DNA of 64,000 bases, from positions 62,001 to 126,000 of the forward strand of contig JACKLP010000002.1 of NCBI GenBank assembly GCA_024235875.1, written 5' to 3'. Shown here piece by piece: positions 17,350 through 26,901 of this stretch (the stretch's first letter is position 1; the number at the start of each line of letters is the position of its first letter). The translations under genes were made by a program, and so were the position numbers. The notes under the pieces were generated by a model. The model ran no database searches, was not told the DNA's origin, and was given only the letters and a program-made list of their open reading frames with translations. The DNA comes from Burkholderiaceae bacterium. GTDB taxonomy: Bacteria > Pseudomonadota > Gammaproteobacteria > Burkholderiales > Burkholderiaceae_E.

Positions 17350-18591
17350 ATGCGAATTTCAGTTGTTGCGGCAACCCTGGTGTTGTCGCTGTTATCCGTC
17401 TCCTGTTCCGAGAAGAGTGCGCAGAAGCCGGCGCCCGCCGGTGCCATCAAGCGTCCGCCACCGGCCGTCGGCGTCGTGGTCGTGGCACGTGCGCCGGTCA
17501 CCCTGAGCAACGAGCTCGCCGGCCGCCTGGAGGCGGTGCGGGTGGCGCAGGTCCGCGCCCGGGTGCCGGGCATCGTGCAGCGTCGCCTGTTCACCGAGGG
17601 CAGTGAAGTCAAGGCGGGCGACCCCCTGTTCAAGCTCGACGACGCGAGCTACCAGGCCAGCCTGAACAGCGCGCTCGCGCAGGTCGCGCGTGCCCGCGCC
17701 AACCTGGAGAACGCGCGCGAGCTGGTCGATCGCTATCGACCGTTGGTGGCGGCCAATGTCGTCAGCAAACAGACCAACGCCAATGCGGTGGCCGCGTTCA
17801 AGCTCGCCGAGGCCGACGTCGGCGTGGCCAATGCCGCGGTCAAGACGGCGCGCATCAACCTGGGCTACGCCACCGTGACCGCGCCGATCTCGGGCCGGAT
17901 CGGTCGTGCGCTGGTCACCGAGGGCGCGCTGGTCGGGCAGGGCGAGGCCACGCACATGGCGGTGATCCAGCAGGTCGACCCGCTCTATGTGAACTTCACC
18001 CAGTCGGCCAACGACATGCTCGCGCTGCGGCGCTCTTTCGCGGCGGGCCAGGCCAGCGCACCCGATGCCGCCACCGCCGCCACGGTTCGCGTGGTGCTCG
18101 AGGACGGCAGCGTCTATTCGCATCCGGGCAAGCTGCTGTTCTCCGACCTGACCGTCGACCAGAGCTCGGGCCAGGTCACCTTGCGCGCCGAATTGCCCAA
18201 TCCCGAGAAGCTGTTGTTGCCCGGCCTGTTCGTGCGCGTGCGCATCGAACAGGCCCGCCTCGCCGACGCGGCGCTCATTCCCCAGCAGGCGGTCGTGCGC
18301 TCGGCTGGCGGCGATACGGTCCAAGTCGTGGACGCGCAAGGCAAGGTGGCGCCGCGCACCGTGAAGGTCGTGTCTTCGCAAGGCGATCGCTGGGTGGTCA
18401 CCGATGGCTTGAAGAACGGCGATCAGGTCGTCGTCGACGGCTTCCAGAAGATTCGCCCCGGCATCACGGTCAAGCCGGTGCCCTGGCGGGCAGCCGGTGC
18501 CGCGCCGGCAGGGCCGGCGGCGCAGCCGCCCAAGCCCACGGGTGCCGCCCCGAAGCCGGCGGCCGCGGCCGCCACCGCGCCCAAGCGCTGA
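17350..18591 (+). CDS. RND efflux periplasmic adaptor (AcrA/MexA-like lipoprotein)
   Basis: This is a 413-residue membrane-fusion lipoprotein that links the downstream RND pump to an outer-membrane channel. The signal peptide ends in LSVSC, a plausible lipobox. The lipoyl halves are RVPGIVQRRLFTEGSEVKAG and APISGRIGRALVTEGALVG, flanking an alpha-helical hairpin (residues ~95-165). Beta-barrel and membrane-proximal domains follow. The C-terminus is a Pro/Ala-rich tail that conserved family members usually lack. Start ATG 17350 gives a complete lipoprotein signal; an in-frame ATG at 17278 would bury it. The pump gene begins 9 bp after the stop. Confidence 0.92.
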   Translation: MRISVVAATLVLSLLSVSCSEKSAQKPAPAGAIKRPPPAVGVVVVARAPVTLSNELAGRLEAVRVAQVRARVPGIVQRRLFTEGSEVKAGDPLFKLDDASYQASLNSALAQVARARANLENARELVDRYRPLVAANVVSKQTNANAVAAFKLAEADVGVANAAVKTARINLGYATVTAPISGRIGRALVTEGALVGQGEATHMAVIQQVDPLYVNFTQSANDMLALRRSFAAGQASAPDAATAATVRVVLEDGSVYSHPGKLLFSDLTVDQSSGQVTLRAELPNPEKLLLPGLFVRVRIEQARLADAALIPQQAVVRSAGGDTVQVVDAQGKVAPRTVKVVSSQGDRWVVTDGLKNGDQVVVDGFQKIRPGITVKPVPWRAAGAAPAGPAAQPPKPTGAAPKPAAAAATAPKR

Positions 18592-18600
18592 GGCGCCGCC

Positions 18601-21600
18601 ATGGCACGCTTCTTCATCGACCGCCCGATCTTCGCGTGGGTGATCGCGCTGTTCATCCTGGTCGCGGGTGCGGTCGCGGTCACGCAGATGCCGATCACGC
18701 AGTACCCGAACGTCGCGCCGCCGGCCATCACGGTCAACGCGGTCTATCCGGGCGCTTCGGCCGAGACCATGGACAACGCCGTGGTCAGCCTGATCGAGCA
18801 GGAGATGAACGGCTCGCCGGGCATGCTGTACATGGAGTCGGTCACCCAGGCCAACGGGACCGCCTCGATCAGCATCACCTTCGACCCCAAGATCGACGCC
18901 GACCTGGCCCAGATCGACGTCCAGAACCGGTTGGCACGCGCCACCCCGCGATTGCCGCAGGCGGTCGTGCAACAGGGCGTGCAGGTCACGAAGGCGCGCA
19001 GCAACTTCCTGTTGTTCGTGATGGTCTATTCCGAGGGGGGCAAGCTCTCGCCGATCGAGATCGGCGACTATGTGTCGCGCAGCATCCTGCCCGAGTTGCA
19101 GCGCGTCGACGGCGTCGGCCAGGCACGCCTGTTCGGCACCGAGCGCGCGATGCGCATCTGGCTCGACCCGGCCCGGCTGCGCGCCTATGGCCTGGCGCCG
19201 GCGGATGTGAATTCGGCCATCCGGGCCCAGAACGCCCAGGTCTCCGCGGGCGGCATCGGCGAGCTGCCGAACACCGAGACCCAGACGATCAGCGCTGCGG
19301 TGGTGGTCCGGGGCCAGCTCGAGACTCCGGCGCAGTTCGCCGACATCGTGCTGCGCGCCAACCCCGACGGCTCCACGGTCCGACTGCGTGACGTCGCGCG
19401 CATCGAGCTGGGCGGCCAGGGCTACTCCACCTTCGCCCGGCTCAACGGCGCCAACGCGGTGGGCGTGGGCATCCAGCTCTCGAGCACCGGCAATGCGATG
19501 GCCACGGCCGCCGCGATCGGCGAGCGGATGGAAGTCCTGGCGCAGAACTTCCCGCCGTCGCTGCGGCACCGGATCCCCTACGACACCTCCAAGTTCGTGC
19601 GCCTGTCGATCATCCAGGTCGTGCAGACCCTGGCCGAGGCGATCGGCCTCGTGTTCCTGGTGATGCTCGTGTTCCTGCAGAGCTTCCGCTACACGCTGAT
19701 CCCCACAATCGTGGTGCCGGTCGCGCTCATGGGTACCTTCGGCGTGCTGCTCGCGATGGGCTACTCGATCAACGTGCTGACGATGTTCGCGATGGTGCTT
19801 GCGATCGGCATCCTGGTCGACGACGCCATCGTGGTGGTGGAGAACGTCGAGCGCATCATGGCCGAAGAGGGCCTGTCGCCGCGTGCGGCGACGCGCAAGG
19901 CGATGGGCCAGATCACCAACGCGATCATCGGCATCACCACGGTGCTGGTGTCGGTCTTCGTGCCGATGGCGATGTTCGGCGGCGCCGTGGGCAACATCTA
20001 CCGGCAGTTCTCGGTGACCATGGTCACGTCGATGCTGTTCTCGGCCTTCCTGGCGCTGAGCCTGACGCCGGCGCTGTGCGCGACGCTCCTGCGCCCGGTC
20101 AAGAAGGGCCACCACGAGCGGCGCGGGTTCGCCGGGCTCTTCAATCGGGGTTTCGCCCGCACCACGCAGGGGACGGTGAGCCTTGCGCGTCGCATCCTGC
20201 GGGTGTCCTGGCTGTTCCTGTTGATCTATGCGGCGCTGGTCTGGGCCTGTGGCTCGCTGTTCGTGAAGATGCCCTCGTCGTTCCTGCCCAACGAGGACCA
20301 GGGCTACCTGATCACGAACATCCAGTTGCCGCCCGGCGCCACCGCCAACCGCACGCTCGAGGTCGTCAAGCGCGTCGAGGGCTTCTATGCCAAGCAGCCC
20401 GAGGTCGATCAGGTGGTGACCGTGATCGGCTTCAGCTTCTCGGGCGTCGGCCAGAACGCGGCGCTCGCGTTCACGAGCTTCAAGCCATGGAACGAGCGAC
20501 TGGCGCCGCAGAGTTCGGCGCAGGCCATCGCGGGACGCGCTTTCATGGCCTTGTCGTCGGTGCGCGATGCCTTCATCTTCGCGGTCAGCCCGCCGCCGAT
20601 CCGCGAGCTGGGCAATGCCACCGGCTTCTCGTTGCGGCTCCAGGATCGCGGCAGCGTCGGACGCGAGGCCCTGATCGCCGCCCGCAACCAGCTTCTGGGG
20701 CTGGCGGCGCGCAGTCCGATCCTGCGCGGGACGCGACCCGACGGCCTCGAGGACGCGCCGCAGCTTCGGCTGGAAATCGATCGGGATCGCGCGGCGGCGC
20801 TGGGCGTGGGCTTCGATGCGATCAGCGCGGCGCTCGGCACCGCCATCGGTTCGTCCTACATCAACGACTTCCCCAATGCGGGCCGCATGCAGCGCGTGAT
20901 CGTGCAGGCCGATGCAAAGGGCCGGATGCAGCCCGAGGACCTGCTCGAGCTCAACGCGGTGAACAAGGCCGGCCAACCCGTGCCTTTCGCCAGCTTCGCG
21001 ACCACCCGTTGGACCAGCGGCGCGATGCAGGCGATCCGCTACAACGGGTTTCCGTCGCTGCGCCTGTCGGGCGACGCCGCGCCGGGCTACAGCACGGGCG
21101 ATGCCATGGACGAGATCGAGCGGCTGATCGGACAGCTGCCGGCCGGCATCGGCTTCGAGTGGACCGGTCTGTCGCGCGAGGAGAAGGCCTCGGGAAGCCA
21201 GGCGCCGATCGTGCTCGCGTTCTCGCTGCTGGCCGCCTTCCTGTGCCTGGCCGCGCTCTACGAGAGCTGGGCGATTCCGTTCGCGGTGTTGCTGGTGGTG
21301 CCGCTCGGTGTGCTCGGTTCGGTGCTCGCGGCCATGTCGCGAGGCTACCCCAACGATGTCTACTTCACGGTGGGGCTGGTCACGATCATCGGCCTGTCGG
21401 CCAAGAACGCGATCCTGATCATCGAGTTCGCCAAGGACTTGCATGCGCAGGGCCGCGACCTGATCGAGGCGACGCTGGAAGCCTTGCGCCTGCGGCTGCG
21501 GCCCATCCTGATGACGTCGCTCGCCTTCATGCTGGGCGTGCTGCCGCTGGCGATCGCCACCGGAGCCGGCTCGGCCGGACAGCGCGACATCGGAACCGGT

Positions 21601-21846
21601 GTGATCGGCGGCATGATCAGTGCCACCGTGCTCGCGGTGTTGTTCGTGCCGGTGTTCTTCGTGGTGATCCGACGCCGTTTCCCGGGTAGCCGTCGGCAGC
21701 ACGATTTCGAGCAGGCGCACGCCGCAGGTGTTCACCCGGCCGAGCCGGCGTCGGGCAGCGACGATGGCGCAGGAGCCGCGGCGAGCGGCGAGCGCAACGA
21801 GGACCGTGGCGACGCTTCGGGGCCCGGCAGGGACCACACGCCTTAG
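18601..21846 (+). CDS. RND efflux pump inner-membrane subunit (AcrB/MexB-type HAE1)
   Basis: This is a 1081-residue proton-driven drug efflux trimer subunit. It begins MARFFIDRPIFAWVIA as HAE1 pumps do, and has the proton-relay GILVDDAIVVVENVE in TM4. It also has the two large periplasmic loops and the second-half repeat (GLSAKNAILIIEFAKDL). The C-terminal ~45 residues are a hydrophilic Ser/Gly/Asp-rich tail. The length suits the AcrB class. No outer-membrane factor gene follows, so the pump probably uses a TolC-like protein encoded elsewhere. It is co-transcribed with the adaptor. The substrate range cannot be predicted. Confidence 0.95.
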   Translation: MARFFIDRPIFAWVIALFILVAGAVAVTQMPITQYPNVAPPAITVNAVYPGASAETMDNAVVSLIEQEMNGSPGMLYMESVTQANGTASISITFDPKIDADLAQIDVQNRLARATPRLPQAVVQQGVQVTKARSNFLLFVMVYSEGGKLSPIEIGDYVSRSILPELQRVDGVGQARLFGTERAMRIWLDPARLRAYGLAPADVNSAIRAQNAQVSAGGIGELPNTETQTISAAVVVRGQLETPAQFADIVLRANPDGSTVRLRDVARIELGGQGYSTFARLNGANAVGVGIQLSSTGNAMATAAAIGERMEVLAQNFPPSLRHRIPYDTSKFVRLSIIQVVQTLAEAIGLVFLVMLVFLQSFRYTLIPTIVVPVALMGTFGVLLAMGYSINVLTMFAMVLAIGILVDDAIVVVENVERIMAEEGLSPRAATRKAMGQITNAIIGITTVLVSVFVPMAMFGGAVGNIYRQFSVTMVTSMLFSAFLALSLTPALCATLLRPVKKGHHERRGFAGLFNRGFARTTQGTVSLARRILRVSWLFLLIYAALVWACGSLFVKMPSSFLPNEDQGYLITNIQLPPGATANRTLEVVKRVEGFYAKQPEVDQVVTVIGFSFSGVGQNAALAFTSFKPWNERLAPQSSAQAIAGRAFMALSSVRDAFIFAVSPPPIRELGNATGFSLRLQDRGSVGREALIAARNQLLGLAARSPILRGTRPDGLEDAPQLRLEIDRDRAAALGVGFDAISAALGTAIGSSYINDFPNAGRMQRVIVQADAKGRMQPEDLLELNAVNKAGQPVPFASFATTRWTSGAMQAIRYNGFPSLRLSGDAAPGYSTGDAMDEIERLIGQLPAGIGFEWTGLSREEKASGSQAPIVLAFSLLAAFLCLAALYESWAIPFAVLLVVPLGVLGSVLAAMSRGYPNDVYFTVGLVTIIGLSAKNAILIIEFAKDLHAQGRDLIEATLEALRLRLRPILMTSLAFMLGVLPLAIATGAGSAGQRDIGTGVIGGMISATVLAVLFVPVFFVVIRRRFPGSRRQHDFEQAHAAGVHPAEPASGSDDGAGAAASGERNEDRGDASGPGRDHTP

Positions 21847-21994
21847 CGGTTGTTCCGAAAACCGGTAATCCTTGCCGGCGCGGCGCGGGGTGCTCGCCGG
21901 CATCGCGCATTCGAGGTAGGACAAGCGTCCCGATCGCGGGCATGATCGCGAACTGGCTCAGCCCTGGCGGCGCCTTGATTCGCCGACAACGCGC

Positions 21995-23086
21995 ATGATC
22001 GAGCAGCAGCACGGGGAGCCCGCAGCGACGGGCCCAGGCCTTGTCGGCGCAGCGAAAGCGGCTCGCGAGGGGGGCTTGCCGGCGTTTGGCACCTGGGAGT
22101 GGTCGCCGGCGACCGACACCCTGAGGGTCTCGGACAATGCCTGCCTGTTGCTCGGCATCGATCCCCGGCGGCGGCCGTCGGCGCGCCCGCAGCGGCTGTG
22201 GCAAGGGGCCCCGGCGCAGGATCGTGCCGCGCTCGAGGGCGGGATCGCCTTGCTGTTGGCCAAGGGTGAGCCGATCGACACGGACTTCATCGTCGTATCC
22301 ACCATCGGCGAGCATCGTGCGCTGCGCATGCAGGCGGAATGCCACGATCGTGATGACCCCGCGGCGTGCGTGCTTGGCGTGGTCTCGCCGCGCCATGAAA
22401 CCGTGGCTGATGCCGGGACGGCGCGGGCCCGGCCGGCCGACGTGCTCGCGCGCGCGGCATTCGATCTGCGTTCACCCTTGCACGCGATTCGCGGCTTTGC
22501 CGAGATGATCGCCAGCAACCCGATGTTGCCCGAGCGCGAGCGCGGCCATGTCGACGCGATCCTGGGCGCGTCGCAGTATCTGGCCAGCATTTCCGAAAGC
22601 ATGTACTTGCGCGCGCTGCTCGAGCGCGGCGATGTCGAGCCGATGGTGGAGCGCATCGACCTGACGCGCGAAGCCGCCGATGTCGTGGCCCGGCTCCAAC
22701 CGGCGGCGCGCTTTGCGCAGATCTCGCTGCGCGCCGATACCGCCGGCCCGGCCTGGGTCCTGGCCGACCGGCGCTACCTGTCGCTGGTCCTGATGAACTT
22801 GGTGGCCAACGGCGTGAAGTTCAATCGGCCGGGCGGGCAGGTGGTGCTCGCGACGCGCGCGGCCGGGCCGGGGCGCGTACGCGTCCTGATCGCCGATACC
22901 GGTCGCGGCCTGCACATCGCGCGCCCGAACGCGGGGCGTTGCAGCGAAGGCAGCGGCCCCGGATCGCCGGGTGGCTTCGGGTACCAGTTGTGTCGCGACC
23001 TGCTGCGGCACATGGACGGCACGATCGAATGCGAGACCGCACGCGACGAGGGCATGCGCGTCGAGCTCACCCTGCCGGCGGCCTGA
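21995..23086 (+). CDS. Histidine-kinase-like protein with PAS-like N-terminus, H-box His replaced by Phe
   Basis: This is a 363-residue soluble protein with no membrane segment. Residues ~30-140 look like a PAS sensor (FGTWEWSPATDTLRVSDNACLLLGID). Residues ~150-215 match a HisKA dimerisation helix, but the H-box reads AAFDLRSPLHAIRGF: the normal SHELRTPL histidine is Phe156. The ATPase half is intact, with N-box LVLMNLVANGVKFNRPGGQ, G1 IADTGRGL and a final FGYQLCRDLLRHMDG. Such a protein may bind ATP but cannot autophosphorylate at the usual site. It could act as a partner or phosphatase to another kinase, or be degenerate. It starts 148 bp after the RND pump and ends 34 bp before the acyl-CoA ligase. 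Confidence 0.8.
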   Translation: MIEQQHGEPAATGPGLVGAAKAAREGGLPAFGTWEWSPATDTLRVSDNACLLLGIDPRRRPSARPQRLWQGAPAQDRAALEGGIALLLAKGEPIDTDFIVVSTIGEHRALRMQAECHDRDDPAACVLGVVSPRHETVADAGTARARPADVLARAAFDLRSPLHAIRGFAEMIASNPMLPERERGHVDAILGASQYLASISESMYLRALLERGDVEPMVERIDLTREAADVVARLQPAARFAQISLRADTAGPAWVLADRRYLSLVLMNLVANGVKFNRPGGQVVLATRAAGPGRVRVLIADTGRGLHIARPNAGRCSEGSGPGSPGGFGYQLCRDLLRHMDGTIECETARDEGMRVELTLPAA

Positions 23087-23120
23087 CGACGCCGATGGCC
23101 GAGCCCAGCGACGCGGATCG

Positions 23121-24719
23121 ATGAACGCCGACACCCTCCGCGCGAACCTTCATCCGTTTCCGGCTCAGGACATCCGGACCCTGGTCCAGGCTCAGGCCGC
23201 CAGGCGTGGCGATCATCCGTATCTGATCTGGCGTCCGTTCGATGGCAAGCGCCAGGTCTGGAGCTACGCGCAGTTCGAGAACCGTGTCGCCCGCTTTGCC
23301 GCCGGCCTGCATGCGCGTGGCGTGCGTGCCGGCGACCGCGTGCTCGTGCACCTGGACAACTGCCCGGAGGCGGTCTTCGCGTGGTTCGGTTGCGCCTGGA
23401 TGGGGGCGGTCGCGGTCACCACCAATGCACGCTCGAGTGCCGACGAGCTTCGCTATTTCGCCTCGCATGCGCAGGCGGTCGCCGGCATCACCCAGCCCCG
23501 CTTCGCGGCGCTGGTCGATGCGGCCTGCCCCGAGTTGTGCTGGCTCGCGGTCACGGCCACCGACAATGGCGAGGATGCGGGGCCCGGGCGCGCGGCGGCG
23601 TCGGACGCGTTCGATGCGATCGACGCCGATCCGGGTCTGCTCGCGCCGCGACCGCACGATCCGCTCGCACCGTTCTCGGTACAGTACACCTCGGGCACCA
23701 CCTCGCGGCCCAAGGGCGTGTGCTGGACCCATGCCAACGCGCTCTGGGGTGCGCGCATCAATGCCACCCACCAGGACCTCCGTCCCGACGACATCCATCT
23801 GGTGACCCTGCCGTTGTTCCACACCAATGCCCAGGCGTACTCGATGCTCGCGGCGATGTGGGCCGGCGCTACCGCCGTGGTCCAGCCCCGGTTCTCGGCG
23901 CGGCGCTTCTGGTCGGTCTCGCTCGAGGAGCGTTGCACATGGGCTTCGATCGTGCCCTTCGTGACCCGCGCCTTGATGGCTCACGAGGTTCCCGCCCACC
24001 ACTATCGCCTGTGGGGCTCGGGCGTGTGCGAGCCGCCCACCGATGCGCATTTCGGCGTGAAGACGATCGGTTGGTGGGGCATGACCGAGACGATCACCCA
24101 CGGCACGGTCGGGCTCGCGCACCTGCCCAACGCGCCCATGTCGATGGGCCTGCCCGCGCCCGAGTACGGCATCCGGGTCGAGGTCGATGGACGCGCCGCC
24201 GAACCTGGCGAGACCGGCGCGCTGCTGGTGCGAGGCGTCCGCGGCCTGTCCCTGTTCGCCGAGTACCTCAACAACCCACAGGCCACGGCCGATGCATTCG
24301 ATGAGCGCGGCTACTTCCGAACCGGCGATCGCGTCCGCGTGGGCGAGGACGGCTGGCTCTATTTCGCTGACCGCGACAAGGACATGCTCAAGGTCGGTGG
24401 CGAGAACGTGGCGGCCTCCGAGATCGAGCGCGTGTTGATCGGTGTGGCCGGCGCACTCGAGGTCGCGGTGGTGGCAAGGCGTCACCCGATGCTCGACGAG
24501 GTGCCGGTGGCCTTCGTGCTCACCGACGCGGCGACGGCGGCCGACGCGCAGGCGGCGGCCGCGCTCGCCGCGCGCGCACGTACGCAATGCGAGCGCCAGC
24601 TCGCGGACTTCAAGCGCCCGGTCGAGATCCGGGTCGTCGATTCGCTGCCGCGCTCGACGCTCGAGAAGATCGCCAAGTCCGAGTTGCGCCGTCGCCTGGC
24701 CGACGAGTCGCAGGCCTGA
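23121..24719 (+). CDS. AMP-dependent acyl-CoA synthetase/ligase
   Basis: This is a 532-residue adenylate-forming enzyme. Motifs: YTSGTTSRPKGVCWTHANA (A3/A5), GWWGMTETITHG, YFRTGDRVRVGEDGWLYFADRDKDMLKVGGENV (hinge), and the catalytic Lys near LPRSTLEKIAKSELRRRL. Start ATG 23121 begins MNADTLRANLHPF directly before the conserved N-terminus; the longer open frame upstream overlaps the kinase-like gene and has no family match. It resembles the carnitine-CoA/crotonobetaine ligase branch (CaiC-like) in motif wording, so a short polar acid is possible. The small alpha/beta-barrel gene follows by 55 bp. Confidence 0.9.
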   Translation: MNADTLRANLHPFPAQDIRTLVQAQAARRGDHPYLIWRPFDGKRQVWSYAQFENRVARFAAGLHARGVRAGDRVLVHLDNCPEAVFAWFGCAWMGAVAVTTNARSSADELRYFASHAQAVAGITQPRFAALVDAACPELCWLAVTATDNGEDAGPGRAAASDAFDAIDADPGLLAPRPHDPLAPFSVQYTSGTTSRPKGVCWTHANALWGARINATHQDLRPDDIHLVTLPLFHTNAQAYSMLAAMWAGATAVVQPRFSARRFWSVSLEERCTWASIVPFVTRALMAHEVPAHHYRLWGSGVCEPPTDAHFGVKTIGWWGMTETITHGTVGLAHLPNAPMSMGLPAPEYGIRVEVDGRAAEPGETGALLVRGVRGLSLFAEYLNNPQATADAFDERGYFRTGDRVRVGEDGWLYFADRDKDMLKVGGENVAASEIERVLIGVAGALEVAVVARRHPMLDEVPVAFVLTDAATAADAQAAAALAARARTQCERQLADFKRPVEIRVVDSLPRSTLEKIAKSELRRRLADESQA

Positions 24720-24774
24720 GTGCGCAAGCGCTCGACAAGACGCGAGCAAACCGATTCACCCTGCCCGGAGATCC

Positions 24775-25131
24775 ATGATGCCGCTGACCAGCAAGTACGT
24801 CTTCTTCGCGTCGATGGATGTCGACCCCGCCCATGAAGACCTGTTCAACGAGGTCTATGACAGCGAGCACGTGCCCAAGCTGCTGGCGGTGCCCGGCGTG
24901 CTCGCGGTCTCGCGCATCAAGGGCGAGCCGTTCGATGTCTCGATCGGTGGCGAGACCCGTCGCATGCCCGCGCCCACGCCGGTCTACACCGCGATCTACG
25001 AGATCGAAAGCCCCGAGGTCCTGACCGGTGCCGCCTGGTCCGAGGCCGTCGAGGCGGGGCGATGGCCCACGCATGTACGGCCTCATACGCGCAACCGTGC
25101 GCATGGTCTCTATCGGGTGATTTCCACGTGA
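24775..25131 (+). CDS. Small dimeric alpha/beta-barrel (EthD/Dabb-like) protein
   Basis: This 118-residue protein starts with tandem ATGs at 24775/24778 after CCCGGAG. The pattern KYVFFASMDVDPAHEDLFNEVYDSEHVPKLLAVPGV is the usual ferredoxin-like beta-alpha opening of EthD/Dabb proteins: strand, helix with xxHxP, then PGV. A second beta-alpha unit (YTAIYEIESPEVLTGAAWSEAVEAG) follows. Such proteins are often small accessory or cofactor-free enzymes in degradation operons. Here it is probably co-transcribed with the acyl-CoA ligase upstream. Its specific role is unknown. Confidence 0.8.
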   Translation: MMPLTSKYVFFASMDVDPAHEDLFNEVYDSEHVPKLLAVPGVLAVSRIKGEPFDVSIGGETRRMPAPTPVYTAIYEIESPEVLTGAAWSEAVEAGRWPTHVRPHTRNRAHGLYRVIST

Positions 25132-25327
25132 CCGGAACGGTCGTCTCTACCCGTTTCGAGTAAGACGGCGCACGCGGCAACCGCGACTCGCGCAGGGGTT
25201 TGTCGGAGGTCAATACAAGCGGCATGCGGCCGAGTATGATGTGTTCATCGGCACATGCCGATCGATTCGAAGACTCTCGCGAACACCCCCCGAATCACGT
25301 CGCATCCACCCGAGGAAATCCGCCGCG

Positions 25328-26818
25328 ATGTACCAGATGCTCCGCCCCCTGCCAGCAGAGGAGGAGCGCTTCGCGCGACTCCTCGAGACCCTACGGTGTC
25401 CCCGCTGCCAGGGGACATTTTCTTTTGAGCGGCACCGACAGAAGCAACCCGGGCTCGGGATCTTCGGCGTGCTACGGTGTGCTTGCAGCGAGCGGCCGGT
25501 GCTCGATGCGATTCCGGTGCTCGTCGACAAGCCGCTGGTGGCGCGCACGCATTGGTCGGGCGAAGCAGAGACGCGTGGGCGCGGCGCCGCCGAGCTGTGC
25601 GCGATGATTCGCGATGGCCGCGGATTCGAGGCCCTGCTCGACGCCATCACGGTACCCATCGTCGCGCCCCATCGGCTGCGTCGCCTGCTGCCCTTGCCCG
25701 ACAGCATCTGGGAATCCGAGCCCTTGCTGCGTTTCGGTGGCTGGCTGCGCCAGCGCCAGTTGCTGTCGAGGCTGAAGAAACCGCGCGACGCGCAATCCGC
25801 CCGCGACTGGCTGAACCTGTTCTACGGCCGTGGCTCGCCGCTCTCGGGGGCGCTCTACAACTACTTCTTTCATCGCTTCACGCAGCCCCGATACCTGGCG
25901 GCCCTGAGCCTGTTCACGCTGCTGCCGCCCAGCGACAAGCCGGTGCTCGACATTGCCACGGGCTTCGGCCACTTCGCGCATCACCTGCAAAATGGCGAGG
26001 TGCCGCATCCGGTCATCGGCCTGGACTTCAACTTCTTTCCGATGTGGGCGGCCCGACGGGTGATGGTGCCCAAGGCCTCGTTCGTGGTGGCCGACGCGAC
26101 CGAGGGGCTGCCGTTTCCGGACGGTGCATTTTCCGGCGTGACCTGCTCCGACGCCTTTCACTTCATGGCCGAGAAGACCCGGGTCCTCGAAGAGTGCGAT
26201 CGCTGCGTCGACAACGGCCCCGTGATCTTCACCCGCGTGGGCAACGCGCAGGTGCTGCCGCCCGACGGACCGGTGGAGCTCTCGCCCGGATCGTACCGGG
26301 CCTTGTTTGCCGGCAAGACCTTGCGGATGTTCGGCGAGCTCGACCTGGTCAAGAGCTATCTGCGCCACCTGGGCCCCGATCTCTCGCACGATGCCAGGCC
26401 CGATGAACTCGCGTTCGACAAGTACCTGTCGATCGTCGTGTTCCCCGACGGCGAGTTGCCACCGCGGCCATCGTTCGAGCGCTGGCCGCATTGCGTGGGC
26501 GTGCTCGGCATCAATCCGCTCTATGCGGCGCGCCCGCGCGCCGATGGCGGGCTCGACCTGTCGCTGGGCGACATGCCGTCGAAGTGGTTCGCGCTGCAAA
26601 ACGCGGCGGCGCTGATGTACCTGCCGCAGCGGACCACGATCACGCGCGCCGATCTCGACGCGATGAAGTCGGGCCAGATGACGCCCGCGCTTGGTGCCCT
26701 GATCGATCGCTTCGTCGTGATCGGCATGCCGTCGGGCTACGCCACGCCTCGGGCGGATAGGCCCTCGCGAAGCGGGCCGTCGAACGTGCACGAGGAGTCG
26801 CCGGTCAGCGCGGCCTGA
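25328..26818 (+). CDS. SAM-dependent methyltransferase with N-terminal Trm112-like zinc ribbon
   Basis: This is a 496-residue protein. Residues ~15-60 carry LRCPRCQGTF and LRCACSERPVLDAIPVLVD, two Cys pairs of the Trm112p-like zinc module that often precedes class I methyltransferases. The SAM-binding core is at ~200-310: VLDIATGFGHFAHHL (motif I), IGLDFNFF (motif II), VVADATEGLPFPDGAFSGVTCSDAFHFM (motif post-II/IV). The C-terminal ~180 residues are of unknown type. ATG 25328 has GAGGAAAT upstream; ATG 25241 further left would add a non-conserved Arg/Pro-rich leader. The gene stands alone with 196 bp before it. Its substrate is unknown; a lipid or quinone-like small molecule is a guess. Confidence 0.8.
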   Translation: MYQMLRPLPAEEERFARLLETLRCPRCQGTFSFERHRQKQPGLGIFGVLRCACSERPVLDAIPVLVDKPLVARTHWSGEAETRGRGAAELCAMIRDGRGFEALLDAITVPIVAPHRLRRLLPLPDSIWESEPLLRFGGWLRQRQLLSRLKKPRDAQSARDWLNLFYGRGSPLSGALYNYFFHRFTQPRYLAALSLFTLLPPSDKPVLDIATGFGHFAHHLQNGEVPHPVIGLDFNFFPMWAARRVMVPKASFVVADATEGLPFPDGAFSGVTCSDAFHFMAEKTRVLEECDRCVDNGPVIFTRVGNAQVLPPDGPVELSPGSYRALFAGKTLRMFGELDLVKSYLRHLGPDLSHDARPDELAFDKYLSIVVFPDGELPPRPSFERWPHCVGVLGINPLYAARPRADGGLDLSLGDMPSKWFALQNAAALMYLPQRTTITRADLDAMKSGQMTPALGALIDRFVVIGMPSGYATPRADRPSRSGPSNVHEESPVSAA

Positions 26819-26901
26819 GCCCCGGCCGGGCGGGCCCCGGGGGCTCGCCTGGTTCGCTCGCCGCGTCGCGCACCCCTACCGGGTGCCGGCGGTGCGCTCG
26901 C

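Noticed and set aside
21873..21902. TGCCGGCG/CGCCGGCA inverted repeat after the RND pump
   Set aside because: The stem is 8 bp with a 14-nt loop and no T-run, so it is too weak to call a terminator in DNA this GC-rich.
17392..21924. A 1510-codon open frame on the minus strand opposite the RND operon
   Set aside because: It is rich in His, Arg and Gln with no domain signature, and it mirrors two clear genes on the plus strand. In GC-rich DNA, antisense frames stay open by third-position bias.
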